From: an uncultured Carboxylicivirga sp.
Lineage (GTDB): Bacteria > Bacteroidota > Bacteroidia > Bacteroidales > Marinilabiliaceae
Assembly: GCA_947503525.1 (NCBI GenBank)
Contig: CANNEA010000001.1
Span: 434,001 to 498,000 of the forward strand
Reading direction: 5' to 3'
DNA length: 64,000 nt
Made by a program: the position numbers and the translations under genes. Positions 7,366 to 17,412 of the stretch are shown piece by piece. Position 1 is the stretch's first letter. Every line of letters begins with the position of its first letter. The notes under the pieces are model-generated. The model was given only the letters and a program-made list of their open reading frames with translations, was not told where the DNA came from and ran no database searches.

Positions 7366-8076
7366 ATGGGACGCGCATTTGAATACAGAAAGGCCTCCAA
7401 GCTAAAGCGTTGGGGAACAATGGCCAAAACATTTACAAAGATAGGCAAGCAAATAACCATGTGTGTGAAAGAAAGCGGACCTGATCCGGCTAGTAATTCA
7501 CGTTTGCGTGTATTGATGCAGAATGCGAAGGCTGCTAATATGCCTAAGGATAATGTAGAGCGTGCTATTAAAAAAGCCACAAGCAAAGATACAGCTGACT
7601 ATAAAGAGGTGGTATATGAAGGGTATGGCCCTTTCGGAACAGCCTTTATGGTGGAAACAGCAACTGATAACACTACGCGTACTGTGGCTAATGTTCGCAG
7701 TTACTTTAATAAATATGGTGGTTCTTTAGGAACTAGTGGTTGTGTTGATTACATGTTTGAGCATAAGTGTAATTTCAAGGTGGCCATGAAAGATGGGCTA
7801 GATCTGGAGGAACTTGAGCTCGAGTTAATCGATGCCGGTGTGCAGGAGATTTTTGAAGAAGAAGGCTCCATAATGATTTATGGTGACTTTGAGGGTTTCG
7901 GGCCAATACAAAAGTACCTTGAAGATAATGGCTTTGAAATTGATAATGCCGAATTTGAGCGGATTCCTCAGGATACTAAAGAGCTGACGGATGAACAAAA
8001 TGCTGAGATTGAAAAATTGTTGGCAAAATTTGAAGAAGACGATGATGTTACCAATGTCTTCAATAATATTAAGTAA
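7366..8076 (+). CDS. yebC: YebC/PmpR family regulatory protein
   Basis: The 236-residue protein starts MGRAFEYRKASKLKRWGTMAKTF, the Bacteroidota form of the YebC N-terminus, followed by the conserved ESGPDPASNSRLR and AKAANMPKDNVERAI blocks. The C-terminal domains contain YEGYGPFGTAFMVE. YebC proteins bind DNA or act on ribosomes stalled at proline stretches; which role applies here is not visible. It is monocistronic, bounded by its own -7 element and a strong terminator at 8101-8135. Confidence 0.93.
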   Translation: MGRAFEYRKASKLKRWGTMAKTFTKIGKQITMCVKESGPDPASNSRLRVLMQNAKAANMPKDNVERAIKKATSKDTADYKEVVYEGYGPFGTAFMVETATDNTTRTVANVRSYFNKYGGSLGTSGCVDYMFEHKCNFKVAMKDGLDLEELELELIDAGVQEIFEEEGSIMIYGDFEGFGPIQKYLEDNGFEIDNAEFERIPQDTKELTDEQNAEIEKLLAKFEEDDDVTNVFNNIK

Positions 8077-8100
8077 GGAATAGACCAGATTTATATGGAA

Positions 8101-8135
8101 ACGGCAAGTGTGGATTCGCACTTGCCGTTTTTTTT
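8101..8135 (+). terminator. Terminator after yebC
   Basis: ACGGCAAGTG and CACTTGCCGT form a ten-pair stem, followed by eight T. Confidence 0.9.
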
Positions 8136-8308
8136 GTTTTCAAGTTCTTTCTTTCCAAATAAGAGGCTGAGATTAGACTAAATCTTATAGGATTAATTTT
8201 ATTTAGTATGAATTTAAATAGTGACACAAATCATGTGTGCTATTCTTGCTTATTGCCTTTAAGATATGTATTTTTCAGATTGATAAATAATTAAATAAAA
8301 ACATATTC

Positions 8309-9679
8309 ATGCAAGACTTAAAACAATACATAGAGGACAATAAACAACGTTTTCTGGATGAATTATTTGAATTGATTCGTATTCCATCTATTAGTTCTAA
8401 ACCTGAGCATAAAGATGATATGTATCGCTGTGCAGAAATGTGGAAGAAGCTTATACTTGAAGGAGGAGCAGATAAAGCAGTGATAATGGAAACCGAAGGT
8501 AATCCGGTTATCTATGCCGAGAAAATTTTAGATCCTTCATACCAAACCGTTTTGGTATATGCTCATTACGATGTTCAGCCAGCTGAGCCATTAGAATTAT
8601 GGACATCTCCACCATTTGAACCTGAAGTGCGCGAAGGTAAAATTTTTGCCAGAGGTGCGGATGATGATAAAGGACAGGGCTTTATGCATACCAAAGCTTT
8701 TGAATACCTTGTTCGTACGAATCAATTAAAGTGTAATGTTAAGTTCTTAATTGAAGGTGAAGAAGAGGTAGGATCACCAAGTCTGCCAAAATTCTGTGAG
8801 GATAATAAGGAATTATTAAAGTCGGATGTAATTTTGGTGTCGGATACCGGAATGATTGCTCCTGATGTGCCAACGATCACAACTGGTCTTCGCGGTCTGT
8901 GTTACTGGGAAGTTGAAGTTACAGGTCCTAGCCGTGATTTACACTCTGGTTTATTTGGTGGGGCTGTTGCCAATCCTATTAATGTTTTGGCAAATATGAT
9001 TACCCAGATGGTTGATGAAAATGGGCATATAACTGTGCCTGGTTTTTATGATGATGTAATTGAGGTGTCAGATGCTGAAAGAGCTATGATGGCTGAAGCT
9101 CCTTATAGTGAAGAGGAATATAAAAGTGCATTGGATGTTGAAGAGTTAGCTGGCGAAAAAGGTTTCAGCACGAACGAACGTACAGGTATTCGCCCATCAT
9201 TTGATGTGTGTGGTATTTGGGGAGGATATACCGGTGAAGGAGCGAAAACGGTATTGCCTTCGAAAGCTTATGCTAAAATTTCTTCTCGTTTAGTACCAGA
9301 TCAGGATCACCACAAAATTGCAGACTTATTCTGTAAACATTTTGAATCAATATCACCAAAGAGTGTAAAAGTAAATGTGAAGCATTTGCACGGTGGACAG
9401 GCTTATGGATGTCCAATTGATTTACCTGCATATAAGGCAGCCGAAAAAGCTAATGAAACTGTTTTTGGTAAAAAACCGGTACCAGTTCGAAGTGGTGGAT
9501 CTATTCCTATTATTTCGGATTTTGAACAGATTTTAGGAGTCAAGTCTGTATTAATGGGATTCGGTTTGGAAGCCGATGCAATACATTCGCCAAATGAGAA
9601 TTACCCATTGGAACAATTCTTTAATGGGATTGAAACTATTCCTTATTTCTACAAGTATTTTAGTGAAATGGATAAGTAA
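8309..9679 (+). CDS. M20 family dipeptidase
   Basis: This 456-residue M20 metallopeptidase has metal-site motifs YAHYDVQP (about 90), ARGADDDKGQ (about 122) and EGEEEVGSPSL (about 151-160), plus a late ligand His in AIHSPNENYP near the C-terminus. The length and the lid-domain insert fit the CPG2/carnosinase-like dipeptidase subgroup that hydrolyses small peptides in the cytoplasm. There is no signal peptide. It is monocistronic, with hairpins on both sides. Exact peptide preference is unknown. Confidence 0.9.
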   Translation: MQDLKQYIEDNKQRFLDELFELIRIPSISSKPEHKDDMYRCAEMWKKLILEGGADKAVIMETEGNPVIYAEKILDPSYQTVLVYAHYDVQPAEPLELWTSPPFEPEVREGKIFARGADDDKGQGFMHTKAFEYLVRTNQLKCNVKFLIEGEEEVGSPSLPKFCEDNKELLKSDVILVSDTGMIAPDVPTITTGLRGLCYWEVEVTGPSRDLHSGLFGGAVANPINVLANMITQMVDENGHITVPGFYDDVIEVSDAERAMMAEAPYSEEEYKSALDVEELAGEKGFSTNERTGIRPSFDVCGIWGGYTGEGAKTVLPSKAYAKISSRLVPDQDHHKIADLFCKHFESISPKSVKVNVKHLHGGQAYGCPIDLPAYKAAEKANETVFGKKPVPVRSGGSIPIISDFEQILGVKSVLMGFGLEADAIHSPNENYPLEQFFNGIETIPYFYKYFSEMDK

Positions 9680-9690
9680 TCATTTTTTAT

Positions 9691-9780
9691 AGACCCCCTA
9701 ATTATAACATAGGGGGGTGTGATAAAATAGTATAATATATAAAGCCATCTATTCTTTTGTAAAAGGGTAGGTGGTTTTTT
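9691..9780 (+). terminator. Two hairpins after the M20 gene
   Basis: The first, ACCCCCTA/TAGGGGGGT at 9693-9718, has no T-run. The second pairs CCATCTA with TAGGTGG (one G-U pair) and ends in a T-run near 9774. The second is the likelier terminator. The remaining 200 bases up to glnN are AT-rich and contain the glnN promoter but no convincing gene. Confidence 0.6.
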
Positions 9781-9925
9781 TATACTTTCTAATTGATAAT
9801 TTAAGGCCTGTTTATTTAAGGGGGTATATTTATGAAAAGTATTAAAAAACGAGCGTTTAGTGTAAAAATGAAGCTTATTGACATGAAAAAATAAAAAATT
9901 ATCAAAAATACCCCTAAAAATGATG

Positions 9926-9952
9926 TTGATTTAGTAAAAAAATATATTTTTG
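9926..9952 (+). promoter_or_regulatory. glnN promoter
   Basis: TTG at 9926-9928 and TATTTTTG at 9945-9952 are 16 bases apart, close to the Bacteroidota -33/-7 arrangement. The ATG follows at 9986. Confidence 0.6.
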
Positions 9953-9985
9953 CTCCTGCTAACTCGATAAAAAAGAAAAGACATT

Positions 9986-12175
9986 ATGGCGCAATTAAGA
10001 TTTCAAGCTCTTGCGGAGCTAATGAACAGACAACCAAAAGAAGTTGTTTTTCCATCAACAAAGGCAACTGACTATTATGGAGAATTAGTCTTTAATAAAG
10101 ACTCAATGGCTAAGTATCTTTCAGGAGATGCCTATAAGGCTGTTAAAGTAGCCATGGACAAAGGCGAATCAATTGATCGTAAGATTGCAGATAACGTTGC
10201 TTCAGGAATGAAGGCCTGGGCAATGGAGCATGGTGCTACACATTATACGCACTGGTTTCAGCCATTGACTGATGGTACTGCTGAGAAACATGATGGTTTC
10301 ATCGATTATGGTGATAACGATACTATGATTGAAGCTTTCTCTGGAAAATTATTAGCACAGCAAGAACCAGATGCTTCTTCTTTCCCTAACGGAGGTATTC
10401 GTCAAACATTTGAAGCACGTGGATATACGGCTTGGGATGTTTCATCACCTGCTTTTATTATGGGTACAACACTTTGTATTCCTACAGTATTTATTTCATA
10501 TACTGGTGAAGCATTAGATTATAAAACACCTTTTTTAAAGGCTCTTGCAGCGGTTGATAAAGCAGCTGTTTCGGTAGCTCAATATTTCGATAAAGATGTT
10601 AAGAAAGTTCACACTAACTTAGGTTGGGAGCAAGAATATTTCTTGATTGATCAGGCATTGTATCAAGCTCGTCCTGACTTAATGATTACAGGTCGTGCAC
10701 TGATGGGACATTCCTCTTCAAAAGATCAACAGTTAGATGATCACTACTTTGGTTCAATTCCGGAGCGTGTATCTAAATTTATGATTGAATTGGAGATTGA
10801 ATCTCATAAGCATGGTGTGCCGGTTAAGACTCGTCATAATGAGGTTGCTCCAAATCAGTTTGAATTAGCTCCTATTTATGCGGAAGCTAACTTAGCCAAC
10901 GATCATAACCAATTGGTTATGGACTTAATGAAGCGTATTGCTCGCCGTCATAAGTTCGAAGTCTTGTTGCACGAAAAACCATTTGCTGGAATTAATGGAT
11001 CCGGAAAGCATAATAACTGGTCATTACAAACGGACACTGGGGTTGTACTTTTGGCTCCTGGTAAGAATCCAAAAGGAAACTTACAGTTCTTAACCTTTGT
11101 GGTGAATGCGATTGCTGCTGTATATAAAAATCAGGATTTATTACGTGCTACAATATTAACCGCATCCAATAGTCATAGACTAGGAGCGAATGAAGCACCT
11201 CCTGCTATTATCTCTGTATTTACGGGTTCTCAGATTGCGGATACTCTTGATAACTTAGCAGAAAGAATTACGGATCAGAAAATGAGTCCGGATGAGAAGA
11301 CTGCTTTAAAATTGGGTATTGGTCGTATTCCTGAGATTCTTTTAGATAACACTGATCGTAACCGTACTTCACCATTTGCATTTACTGGAAACCGTTTTGA
11401 GTTCCGTGCTGTAGGTTCTACTGCCAACTGTGCATCTCCATTAACGGCTTTAAGTGCTGCAATGGCTGTTCAGTTAACCGAATTTAAAACTGATGTTGAT
11501 GCTTTAATTGAAAAAGGCGTTAAGAAAGATGAGGCTATCTTCCAGATGATTAAGAAAACCATTTTGGAATCAAATCCTATTCGTTTCAACGGTGATGGAT
11601 ATTCTGATGATTGGAAAGTTGAAGCAGCTAAGCGTGGTTTAACTAATATTACATCGGTTCCTGAATCTTTATCTAAATATTTAGAGCCTGCAGCTAAGAA
11701 GTCATTAATCGAAACTGGTGTGATGTCGGAGCGTGAGCTTGAGGCCAGAGTAGAAGTTGAAATGGAGAAGTTCACCATGAAGATTCAAATTGAATCTCGT
11801 GTATTGGGTGACTTAGCAATTAATCATATTGTACCTACGGCTGTTGCTTATCAAACGCAGTTAATTCAGAATGTACAAGGAATGCGTGACATCTTTTCGG
11901 AAGACGAGTTTGCAAGTTTAGCAGGTCCTCGTAAGGAATTGATCAAAACCATTTCTGGTCACATTAGCGCAATTAAAGCTAAAGTAGCTGAAATGACTGA
12001 AGCGCGTAAGAAATGTAATGCTATTGAGGGAGAAACGGAAAAAGCCTTTGCCTATGACAAAGATGTACGTCCTTTCTTAGACGATGTGCGTTATCATATC
12101 GATAAGCTGGAATTAATTGTTGATAATGAATTATGGCCATTGCCTAAGTTCCGCGAATTATTATTCCACAGATAG
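9986..12175 (+). CDS. glnN: Type III glutamine synthetase
   Basis: This 729-residue enzyme begins with the GSIII-specific N-terminal region (ELMNRQPKEVVFPSTKATDYYG). It contains TRHNEVAPNQFELAP, the ATP/Glu-binding GINGSGKHNNWSL and the Arg-containing GNRFEFRAVGSTANCASP. GSIII converts glutamate, ammonia and ATP to glutamine and is the main form in Bacteroidota. The length is normal for type III (about 700-730, against about 470 for type I). It is single-gene, flanked by its own promoter and a strong terminator. No PII or amt gene is adjacent. Confidence 0.97.
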   Translation: MAQLRFQALAELMNRQPKEVVFPSTKATDYYGELVFNKDSMAKYLSGDAYKAVKVAMDKGESIDRKIADNVASGMKAWAMEHGATHYTHWFQPLTDGTAEKHDGFIDYGDNDTMIEAFSGKLLAQQEPDASSFPNGGIRQTFEARGYTAWDVSSPAFIMGTTLCIPTVFISYTGEALDYKTPFLKALAAVDKAAVSVAQYFDKDVKKVHTNLGWEQEYFLIDQALYQARPDLMITGRALMGHSSSKDQQLDDHYFGSIPERVSKFMIELEIESHKHGVPVKTRHNEVAPNQFELAPIYAEANLANDHNQLVMDLMKRIARRHKFEVLLHEKPFAGINGSGKHNNWSLQTDTGVVLLAPGKNPKGNLQFLTFVVNAIAAVYKNQDLLRATILTASNSHRLGANEAPPAIISVFTGSQIADTLDNLAERITDQKMSPDEKTALKLGIGRIPEILLDNTDRNRTSPFAFTGNRFEFRAVGSTANCASPLTALSAAMAVQLTEFKTDVDALIEKGVKKDEAIFQMIKKTILESNPIRFNGDGYSDDWKVEAAKRGLTNITSVPESLSKYLEPAAKKSLIETGVMSERELEARVEVEMEKFTMKIQIESRVLGDLAINHIVPTAVAYQTQLIQNVQGMRDIFSEDEFASLAGPRKELIKTISGHISAIKAKVAEMTEARKKCNAIEGETEKAFAYDKDVRPFLDDVRYHIDKLELIVDNELWPLPKFRELLFHR

Positions 12176-12198
12176 TATTTAAATACTAGCATATAAGT

Positions 12199-12238
12199 AA
12201 CCCGCATCGATGAATCATTCCGATGCGGGTTTATTTTT
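12199..12238 (+). terminator. Terminator after glnN
   Basis: AACCCGCATCG pairs with CGATGCGGGTT and is followed by a T-rich tract. It lies between glnN and the convergent elbB. Confidence 0.9.
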
Positions 12239-12252
12239 TCTAGCTTGATTAA

Positions 12253-12909
12253 TTAGATCATTGATAAAATTGCTTTTGTAACATTGTAGGCACCTTCCTC
12301 TATCTGAAGAATGTTAGCGTCTAGCATATAACAAGGCGTTGTTGCAATTTTGTTTAGCTCGTCAATAATAACTTCACCGTGGTTGGTTAATTCGTGCGTA
12401 CTTCCCATCGCTTCGATGGCATCAGCAGTACTTTTATCTTGTCCTATGGTGACTTTAGTATTGTCAATAACTTTAGCCACAACAGCCGGCGAAATACACA
12501 ATGCACCAATGGGTTTTTTTGAAGCATGAGTATCCTGAAGAGCTCTGGTCGTCTCAGTCTCAACAGAGCAATTGTTGCCTTCAAATGCAAACGAGCTCAG
12601 GTTTTTAGCAGCGCCAAATCCACCCGGAAGCATTAAAGCATCAAAGTCTGCAGCTTTGTATTCAGATAATGGCTTGATGTCTCCTCGTGCAATACGAGCA
12701 GCCTCTATAAAAACATTTCGTTTCTCCTGCATCTCATCTCCATTAGTGTGGTTGATAACATGATGCTGCTCAATATCAGGAGCGAATAAAGTATATTCAG
12801 CTCCTTGTTTTGCTATTGCTAGCATTGTAAGAACTGATTCGTGAATTTCGGCACCATCATAAACGCCACATCCAGATAAGATTACCGCTATTTTTTTTGT
12901 GCTTGACAT
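12253..12909 (-). CDS. elbB: ElbB-like glyoxalase / DJ-1-PfpI superfamily protein
   Basis: This 218-residue protein has KIAVILSGCGVYDGAEIHE at the start and ALMLPGGFGAAKNLSSFA, with the nucleophile-elbow Cys in IGALCISPAVV, as in ElbB. E. coli ElbB has weak glyoxalase activity on glyoxal; the physiological role is uncertain. It is cytoplasmic and complete, converging with glnN. No other isoprenoid gene is near, so the old name 'isoprenoid biosynthesis protein' should not be taken as a function. Confidence 0.9.
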   Translation of the reverse strand: MSSTKKIAVILSGCGVYDGAEIHESVLTMLAIAKQGAEYTLFAPDIEQHHVINHTNGDEMQEKRNVFIEAARIARGDIKPLSEYKAADFDALMLPGGFGAAKNLSSFAFEGNNCSVETETTRALQDTHASKKPIGALCISPAVVAKVIDNTKVTIGQDKSTADAIEAMGSTHELTNHGEVIIDELNKIATTPCYMLDANILQIEEGAYNVTKAILSMI

Positions 12910-13012
12910 GATTGTAATATTAAGTTTTCAGATACTTAAAATTACAACTTTTTGAATTGGAATAAAGAATGAAATAATAATTTCAGTTAAAATCGTTTAA
13001 GTTAGAACCTTA

Positions 13013-14860
13013 TTAATTTCTCAAGTGTAGGATCATTATCGATTTGGCTTCAATTAATATGTTGGTAAAATCATCGAAGCGAGCTTCAGAAGCAACATCA
13101 TAAGCCCAGGTGTATCCGGTTAAAACTTCAGCGTAAATATCTCTTCGGGCCCTGAAGGGAGATTCTGTATTATTAATAATAATGAGTGCCGTATTTTCAC
13201 CCTGTTTACGCGCATAGGCATATATTCCTTCGATAGGTGCAAATTGGATTAATTCTCCGGAGAAAAGGGCCGCATTTTTGTTTCTCCAATTGAGTACACG
13301 ATGAATAAATTCATAAAAACTCTTTTCATTAGACGAGAAGCCGCTTTGCAGAAATCCATTTTTAGAATCATCAGGCCAACCTCCGGGAAAGTCTTTCCGA
13401 ACAGCACCTTTGCCTTTGTTAATTGTACCATCCAAAAGCCATTCAGTCCCATACGTGATGCTTGGAATACCTCTGGTTGTAAGAATATAACCAGCCATCA
13501 TTTTTGCCTGATCTATTTCCTTATCTGCATTTGAATATAGACGTGATAGCTGATGATTATCTGCCATCACAATGTTGCCAAATGCATTGGTGTATTTAGA
13601 ATCTGTGGTTAGAGCAGCGTATAAATTATATACTCCTTCCTGAGAATCTTCAAATATTGAAAATGCATTAGAAAGAGTAGAGGCAAGTTCGTAATCTGTA
13701 ATGTGGATATTCTTTTTGTCTATTCCTGATCTAAGGGCTATGTCTTGCCACGATAATGCATTGCCATTCTGTTCAGGATTGCTATCCGCAACGATGGATA
13801 GGTTGGGGAAATCCTGAGATAGGCTCGAGAAAAGTTGAGAAAGAAAACCTACACTGTTATGCTCTATTTTATCAATTTTAAGCGCATCAGCTTGTGAACT
13901 TTCCAGCCACCAGATGCCATACTGTATAAGTAACTTTTTTAATATCCTATCATTTTGATTTAGGGAGGGCATGTTAATTTCACTCCATTCTCCAAATGCT
14001 CTTTCCTTATCATACTCCGAAGCATATGGATCGTTTAGGATGTAGTTGTTCGTTGATTTGTACTTGAGGTTATCCGCGTAAAAAAAACTTGAATTTGGTT
14101 TGCTCACGTACCAGTCATGATATTTCCCCGTTTGATGGAAAACCATATTCTGTATGAATTTCAATCCTCTTTTGCGACTTTCATAAATGAGTTGTTGGTA
14201 ACTATTTATATCTCCAAGTCGTGCATCAATCTTATAAAAATCCGTTATTCCATTCCTTTGGTACGACATGGACATCAGGTTGCTTTCCATTACTGGCAGA
14301 AGGTCTATGCATGTCATCCCAAGCTGTTGAATGTAATCCAAATTTGTTGTAATGCCATTCAAATCACCGCCATGTATACCAACCGGATTTAGTCGATCGT
14401 TAACTTCAAAGAAACCAGATTCTTTATCGTTTTTTGTATTGCTATTGCAAAATCGATCAGGAATAATCTGGTAAATAATGTCTTCCGCTGTGAGTCGTGT
14501 TTGATTTCTGTTTTCACGATTAAAGAGTTGGAAATTATATGTACCTTGATTTCCTCTTGCATCGGAGAATGTTATTGGAATTATACCTGTTTGAGCACCT
14601 GCTTCAATTGTTATATCTATGAATAGATAATTTGAGTTGTCACCAGAATATATTTTATCGACTGAGACGCCTTGATGATTAAAACCAACATTAACAGGCG
14701 GTGCAAAGTTACCCGATGCCACCAAGGTAATTGTGTTATACTTAAGTCCAATCCACCAGTTACCTGGAGATACATTTACATCAATATTACGTGCATTCAC
14801 AATAAGTGAAAACAGCAATAGAACAACTGTCGTTAAGGCGGTTATTTGAGTTCGTTTCAT
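13013..14860 (-). CDS. GH13 neopullulanase/cyclomaltodextrinase-like protein with degenerate active site
   Basis: The 615-residue protein has a signal peptide (1-22), a cyclomaltodextrinase N-domain (about 25-112), a GH13 barrel starting at IIYQIIPDRF with GGDLNGI (164-170), and a C-terminal beta domain. Overall it resembles SusA-type periplasmic neopullulanases. The catalytic signatures are altered: region I reads QNMVFHQ at 237-243 instead of D-M-V-x-N-H; region II reads ALKID with the usual Arg replaced by Lys, though the nucleophile Asp330 remains; region III has Asp359 where the acid Glu is expected; region IV reads NHQ at 435-437 instead of NHD. It is therefore probably inactive or altered, perhaps an oligosaccharide-binding pseudoenzyme. 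The start at 14860 directly precedes the signal peptide. Confidence 0.85.
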   Translation of the reverse strand: MKRTQITALTTVVLLLFSLIVNARNIDVNVSPGNWWIGLKYNTITLVASGNFAPPVNVGFNHQGVSVDKIYSGDNSNYLFIDITIEAGAQTGIIPITFSDARGNQGTYNFQLFNRENRNQTRLTAEDIIYQIIPDRFCNSNTKNDKESGFFEVNDRLNPVGIHGGDLNGITTNLDYIQQLGMTCIDLLPVMESNLMSMSYQRNGITDFYKIDARLGDINSYQQLIYESRKRGLKFIQNMVFHQTGKYHDWYVSKPNSSFFYADNLKYKSTNNYILNDPYASEYDKERAFGEWSEINMPSLNQNDRILKKLLIQYGIWWLESSQADALKIDKIEHNSVGFLSQLFSSLSQDFPNLSIVADSNPEQNGNALSWQDIALRSGIDKKNIHITDYELASTLSNAFSIFEDSQEGVYNLYAALTTDSKYTNAFGNIVMADNHQLSRLYSNADKEIDQAKMMAGYILTTRGIPSITYGTEWLLDGTINKGKGAVRKDFPGGWPDDSKNGFLQSGFSSNEKSFYEFIHRVLNWRNKNAALFSGELIQFAPIEGIYAYARKQGENTALIIINNTESPFRARRDIYAEVLTGYTWAYDVASEARFDDFTNILIEAKSIMILHLRN

Positions 14861-14944
14861 TGTGTGATGATACAGTAGTCGTTCTTTTTCAATAAAATAA
14901 AACATTTTAACGAAAAAGTAAATTTTTCCCAGCCGTAATATTAA

Positions 14945-14976
14945 TAAAAAAAGGAGTCAATTGACTCCTTTTTTTT
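14945..14976. terminator. Bidirectional terminator between GH65 and the GH13-like gene
   Basis: AAAAAAGGAGTC AATT GACTCCTTTTTT is a nearly perfect palindrome with T-runs on both strands. On the minus strand it follows the GH65 gene, separating the transporter operon from the GH13-like gene. Confidence 0.85.
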
Positions 14977-15030
14977 CTTATAATGAATTTTAGGTGATGA
15001 CTATACTTAAACCTGAGCCATCAATACGAT

Positions 15031-17343
15031 TTATTTTACCTTTACACTAGTCGATTTGTGAGGTTCAATACTTATTAATTGATTAAATACTGAAAGTTCA
15101 ACTTTCTGATCAGCGTGAGAAATGACCTCAACTTCATCTTGAGATACTAATACCTCCAAATCGTTATTCATAAAGGTCAAACGGAAGGCATACGCTTTCC
15201 ACTCCTTAGGGATAACGGGACTTAGGAATAGTTTACCATCATATACCCGTTTGCCACCAAACCCTTCTACAATTGACATCCATGTTCCGGCCATACTGGT
15301 AATATGAAGTCCTTCGTGCGCTTCATGGTTGTAATCATCTATGTCTAAACGTGATGTGCGTAGATACATTTCGTAGGCTTTATCGATCTCGCCAATTTTA
15401 GCTGCTAAAATCGAATGAACACATGGCGATAGTGATGACTCATGAACGGTTCGAGGTTCGTAAAACTCAAAATTTCGCTTAATTGTTTCTGTGTCAAACT
15501 CATCTTCCAGAACATAAATACCTTGTAAGGTATCCGCTTGTTTTATGTAACAGCTACGCAGAATTCTATCCCACGACCAATATTGGTTAATTGGACGTTG
15601 CTTAGGATCAAGATCGGCAACAAGAGTATGATCTTTATCCATAAAGCCATCTTGCTGCATAAACACATTCATCTCCTCGTTAAATGGAAAATACATGTTG
15701 TCTACAATGTCTTTCCATTTAGCTACTTCTTCTTCAGCATTAAAGTTAATTTTTGCTGTAATCGATTCGTATGCCGAAGGATTATTTTTCTTAACAATCT
15801 CCAGAGCTTCAGATGTATATTTTAAACACCAGGTAGCCATTTTGTTGGTATACCAGTTGTTATTAATATTATTTTCATATTCGTTAGGGCCTGTTACACC
15901 CAGCATCACATATTTTTGTTTATCGCCTGAGAAATTTACTCTCTGACTCCAAAAACGTGAGATGGCTACTAATACTTCTAAACCATATTCTTCGAGGTAT
16001 TTAAAGTCGTTAGTATGACGAATATAATTGTGTATGGCAAAGGCAATAGCGCCGTTGCGATGAATTTCTTCAAAGGTGATCTCCCATTCGTTATGGCATT
16101 CTTCGCCATTCATGGTTACCATTGGATAAAGTGCAGCACCATCTTTAAATCCAAGTTTCTCACCGTTTTCAATGGCCTTATCCAATTGTTTATAACGATA
16201 AACCAATAGGTTACGTGTAACATTTGATGGGGCAGTAGAGATAAAAAATGGAATACAATAGGCTTCAGTGTCCCAATAGGTACTTCCTCCATATTTTTCT
16301 CCGGTAAATCCTTTCGGCCCTACATTAAGGCGTTCGTCTTCACCTGTGTATGTTTGGTGAAGGTGGAAAATGTTAAAACGTATTCCTTGTTGTGCGGCAA
16401 TATCACCTTCAATTCGAATATCACTGTGAATCCACTTTTGCGTCCATTCTTTTGTGTGATCTGCAAACAAAGCATCAAACCCTTTTTCAAAACCAGAGTT
16501 AGTCACCTTTTTTGTTGCAGCTAAGATTCCATCTTTACTATAGTTTAAAGAGCAAGTTACACCTGCAATTTTCTCCAAAGTAAAACATTCACCTTCCTTT
16601 ATTTCGCGCTCTACGCGATTACCAACCCAGCTTTCCTTTTTCATTAGTTCAGGCTTGATTGGAATATCAATACCTTGAATCTGAGCTTTTATTTTCATTC
16701 CAAAACCGGCGCGGAAACCTAGTTTCTTAGTTTCTGTTACGATGTATGCTTCTCCGGCGTGGGCTTCCATTTCAAGAACATTCCAAAACTTTTCATCATA
16801 GTTGGAATCTTCATTAACCACATCACCATCTAAATAAGGAGTAAAAGCTATTTTGCCTTCAAAATTTAGCGGTGTAACCGAATAACGGATTGCTCCATTT
16901 TCAGTATCAGCCATACTAAGGAATCGTTTGGCTTCTACTTTAATTTTTTTAGTGCCATCTATAATGGCAACAAATTCACGAAGGATATATCCTTCTTTCA
17001 TATTAAGAACTCGTTTAAAGTTCTCCGTTTTACAGGTATATAGATCAAGGTAATGCCCATTGATCTGTACATCAATGCCAATCCAATTTGGACTGTTTAA
17101 TACTTTAGCGAAGTATTCAGGATAGCCATTTTTCCACCAGCCCACACGTGTTTTATCGGGATAGTAGATTCCTGCCACATAGCTGCCTTGTAATGAAGGT
17201 CCAGTATAGGTTTCTTCAAAATTGGCACGTTGCCCCATTTTTCCATTACCCAAACTGAATATACTTTCTGATGACATATGATTTTCAGGGTTGAAGCCCT
17301 CTTCTATAATGCACCACTCATCGTGAATTAAATACTCTTTCAT
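15031..17343 (-). CDS. GH65 maltose phosphorylase
   Basis: This 770-residue cytoplasmic protein has the GH65 layout: an N-terminal beta-sandwich (1-270), an (alpha/alpha)6 barrel and a C-terminal beta domain. Diagnostic segments are TYWDTEAYCIP (355-365), EECHNEWEITFEEIHRNG (414-431), the TGPNEYE loop with the probable general acid Glu488, RTVHESSLSP (phosphate-site region) and HEGLHITSMAGTW. GH65 enzymes phosphorolyse alpha-glucosides with inversion, giving beta-glucose-1-phosphate. Maltose is favoured over trehalose or kojibiose because of its amylase and SusCD neighbours. It is last in the MFS-pgmB-GH65 operon, 69 bases after pgmB, and followed by a terminator. Confidence 0.9.
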   Translation of the reverse strand: MKEYLIHDEWCIIEEGFNPENHMSSESIFSLGNGKMGQRANFEETYTGPSLQGSYVAGIYYPDKTRVGWWKNGYPEYFAKVLNSPNWIGIDVQINGHYLDLYTCKTENFKRVLNMKEGYILREFVAIIDGTKKIKVEAKRFLSMADTENGAIRYSVTPLNFEGKIAFTPYLDGDVVNEDSNYDEKFWNVLEMEAHAGEAYIVTETKKLGFRAGFGMKIKAQIQGIDIPIKPELMKKESWVGNRVEREIKEGECFTLEKIAGVTCSLNYSKDGILAATKKVTNSGFEKGFDALFADHTKEWTQKWIHSDIRIEGDIAAQQGIRFNIFHLHQTYTGEDERLNVGPKGFTGEKYGGSTYWDTEAYCIPFFISTAPSNVTRNLLVYRYKQLDKAIENGEKLGFKDGAALYPMVTMNGEECHNEWEITFEEIHRNGAIAFAIHNYIRHTNDFKYLEEYGLEVLVAISRFWSQRVNFSGDKQKYVMLGVTGPNEYENNINNNWYTNKMATWCLKYTSEALEIVKKNNPSAYESITAKINFNAEEEVAKWKDIVDNMYFPFNEEMNVFMQQDGFMDKDHTLVADLDPKQRPINQYWSWDRILRSCYIKQADTLQGIYVLEDEFDTETIKRNFEFYEPRTVHESSLSPCVHSILAAKIGEIDKAYEMYLRTSRLDIDDYNHEAHEGLHITSMAGTWMSIVEGFGGKRVYDGKLFLSPVIPKEWKAYAFRLTFMNNDLEVLVSQDEVEVISHADQKVELSVFNQLISIEPHKSTSVKVK

Positions 17344-17412
17344 TTCTTTCTTTCTAAGAGTTAATTAGTAGCGAAATAAATCGTACCTACTTAAATCAAT
17401 AAAAAACAATTC

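Noticed and set aside
9832-9894. 20-codon open frame (MKSIKKRAFSVK...) upstream of glnN, possible leader peptide
   Set aside because: It lies upstream of the proposed glnN promoter, is basic and AT-driven, and has no attenuator hairpin next to it.
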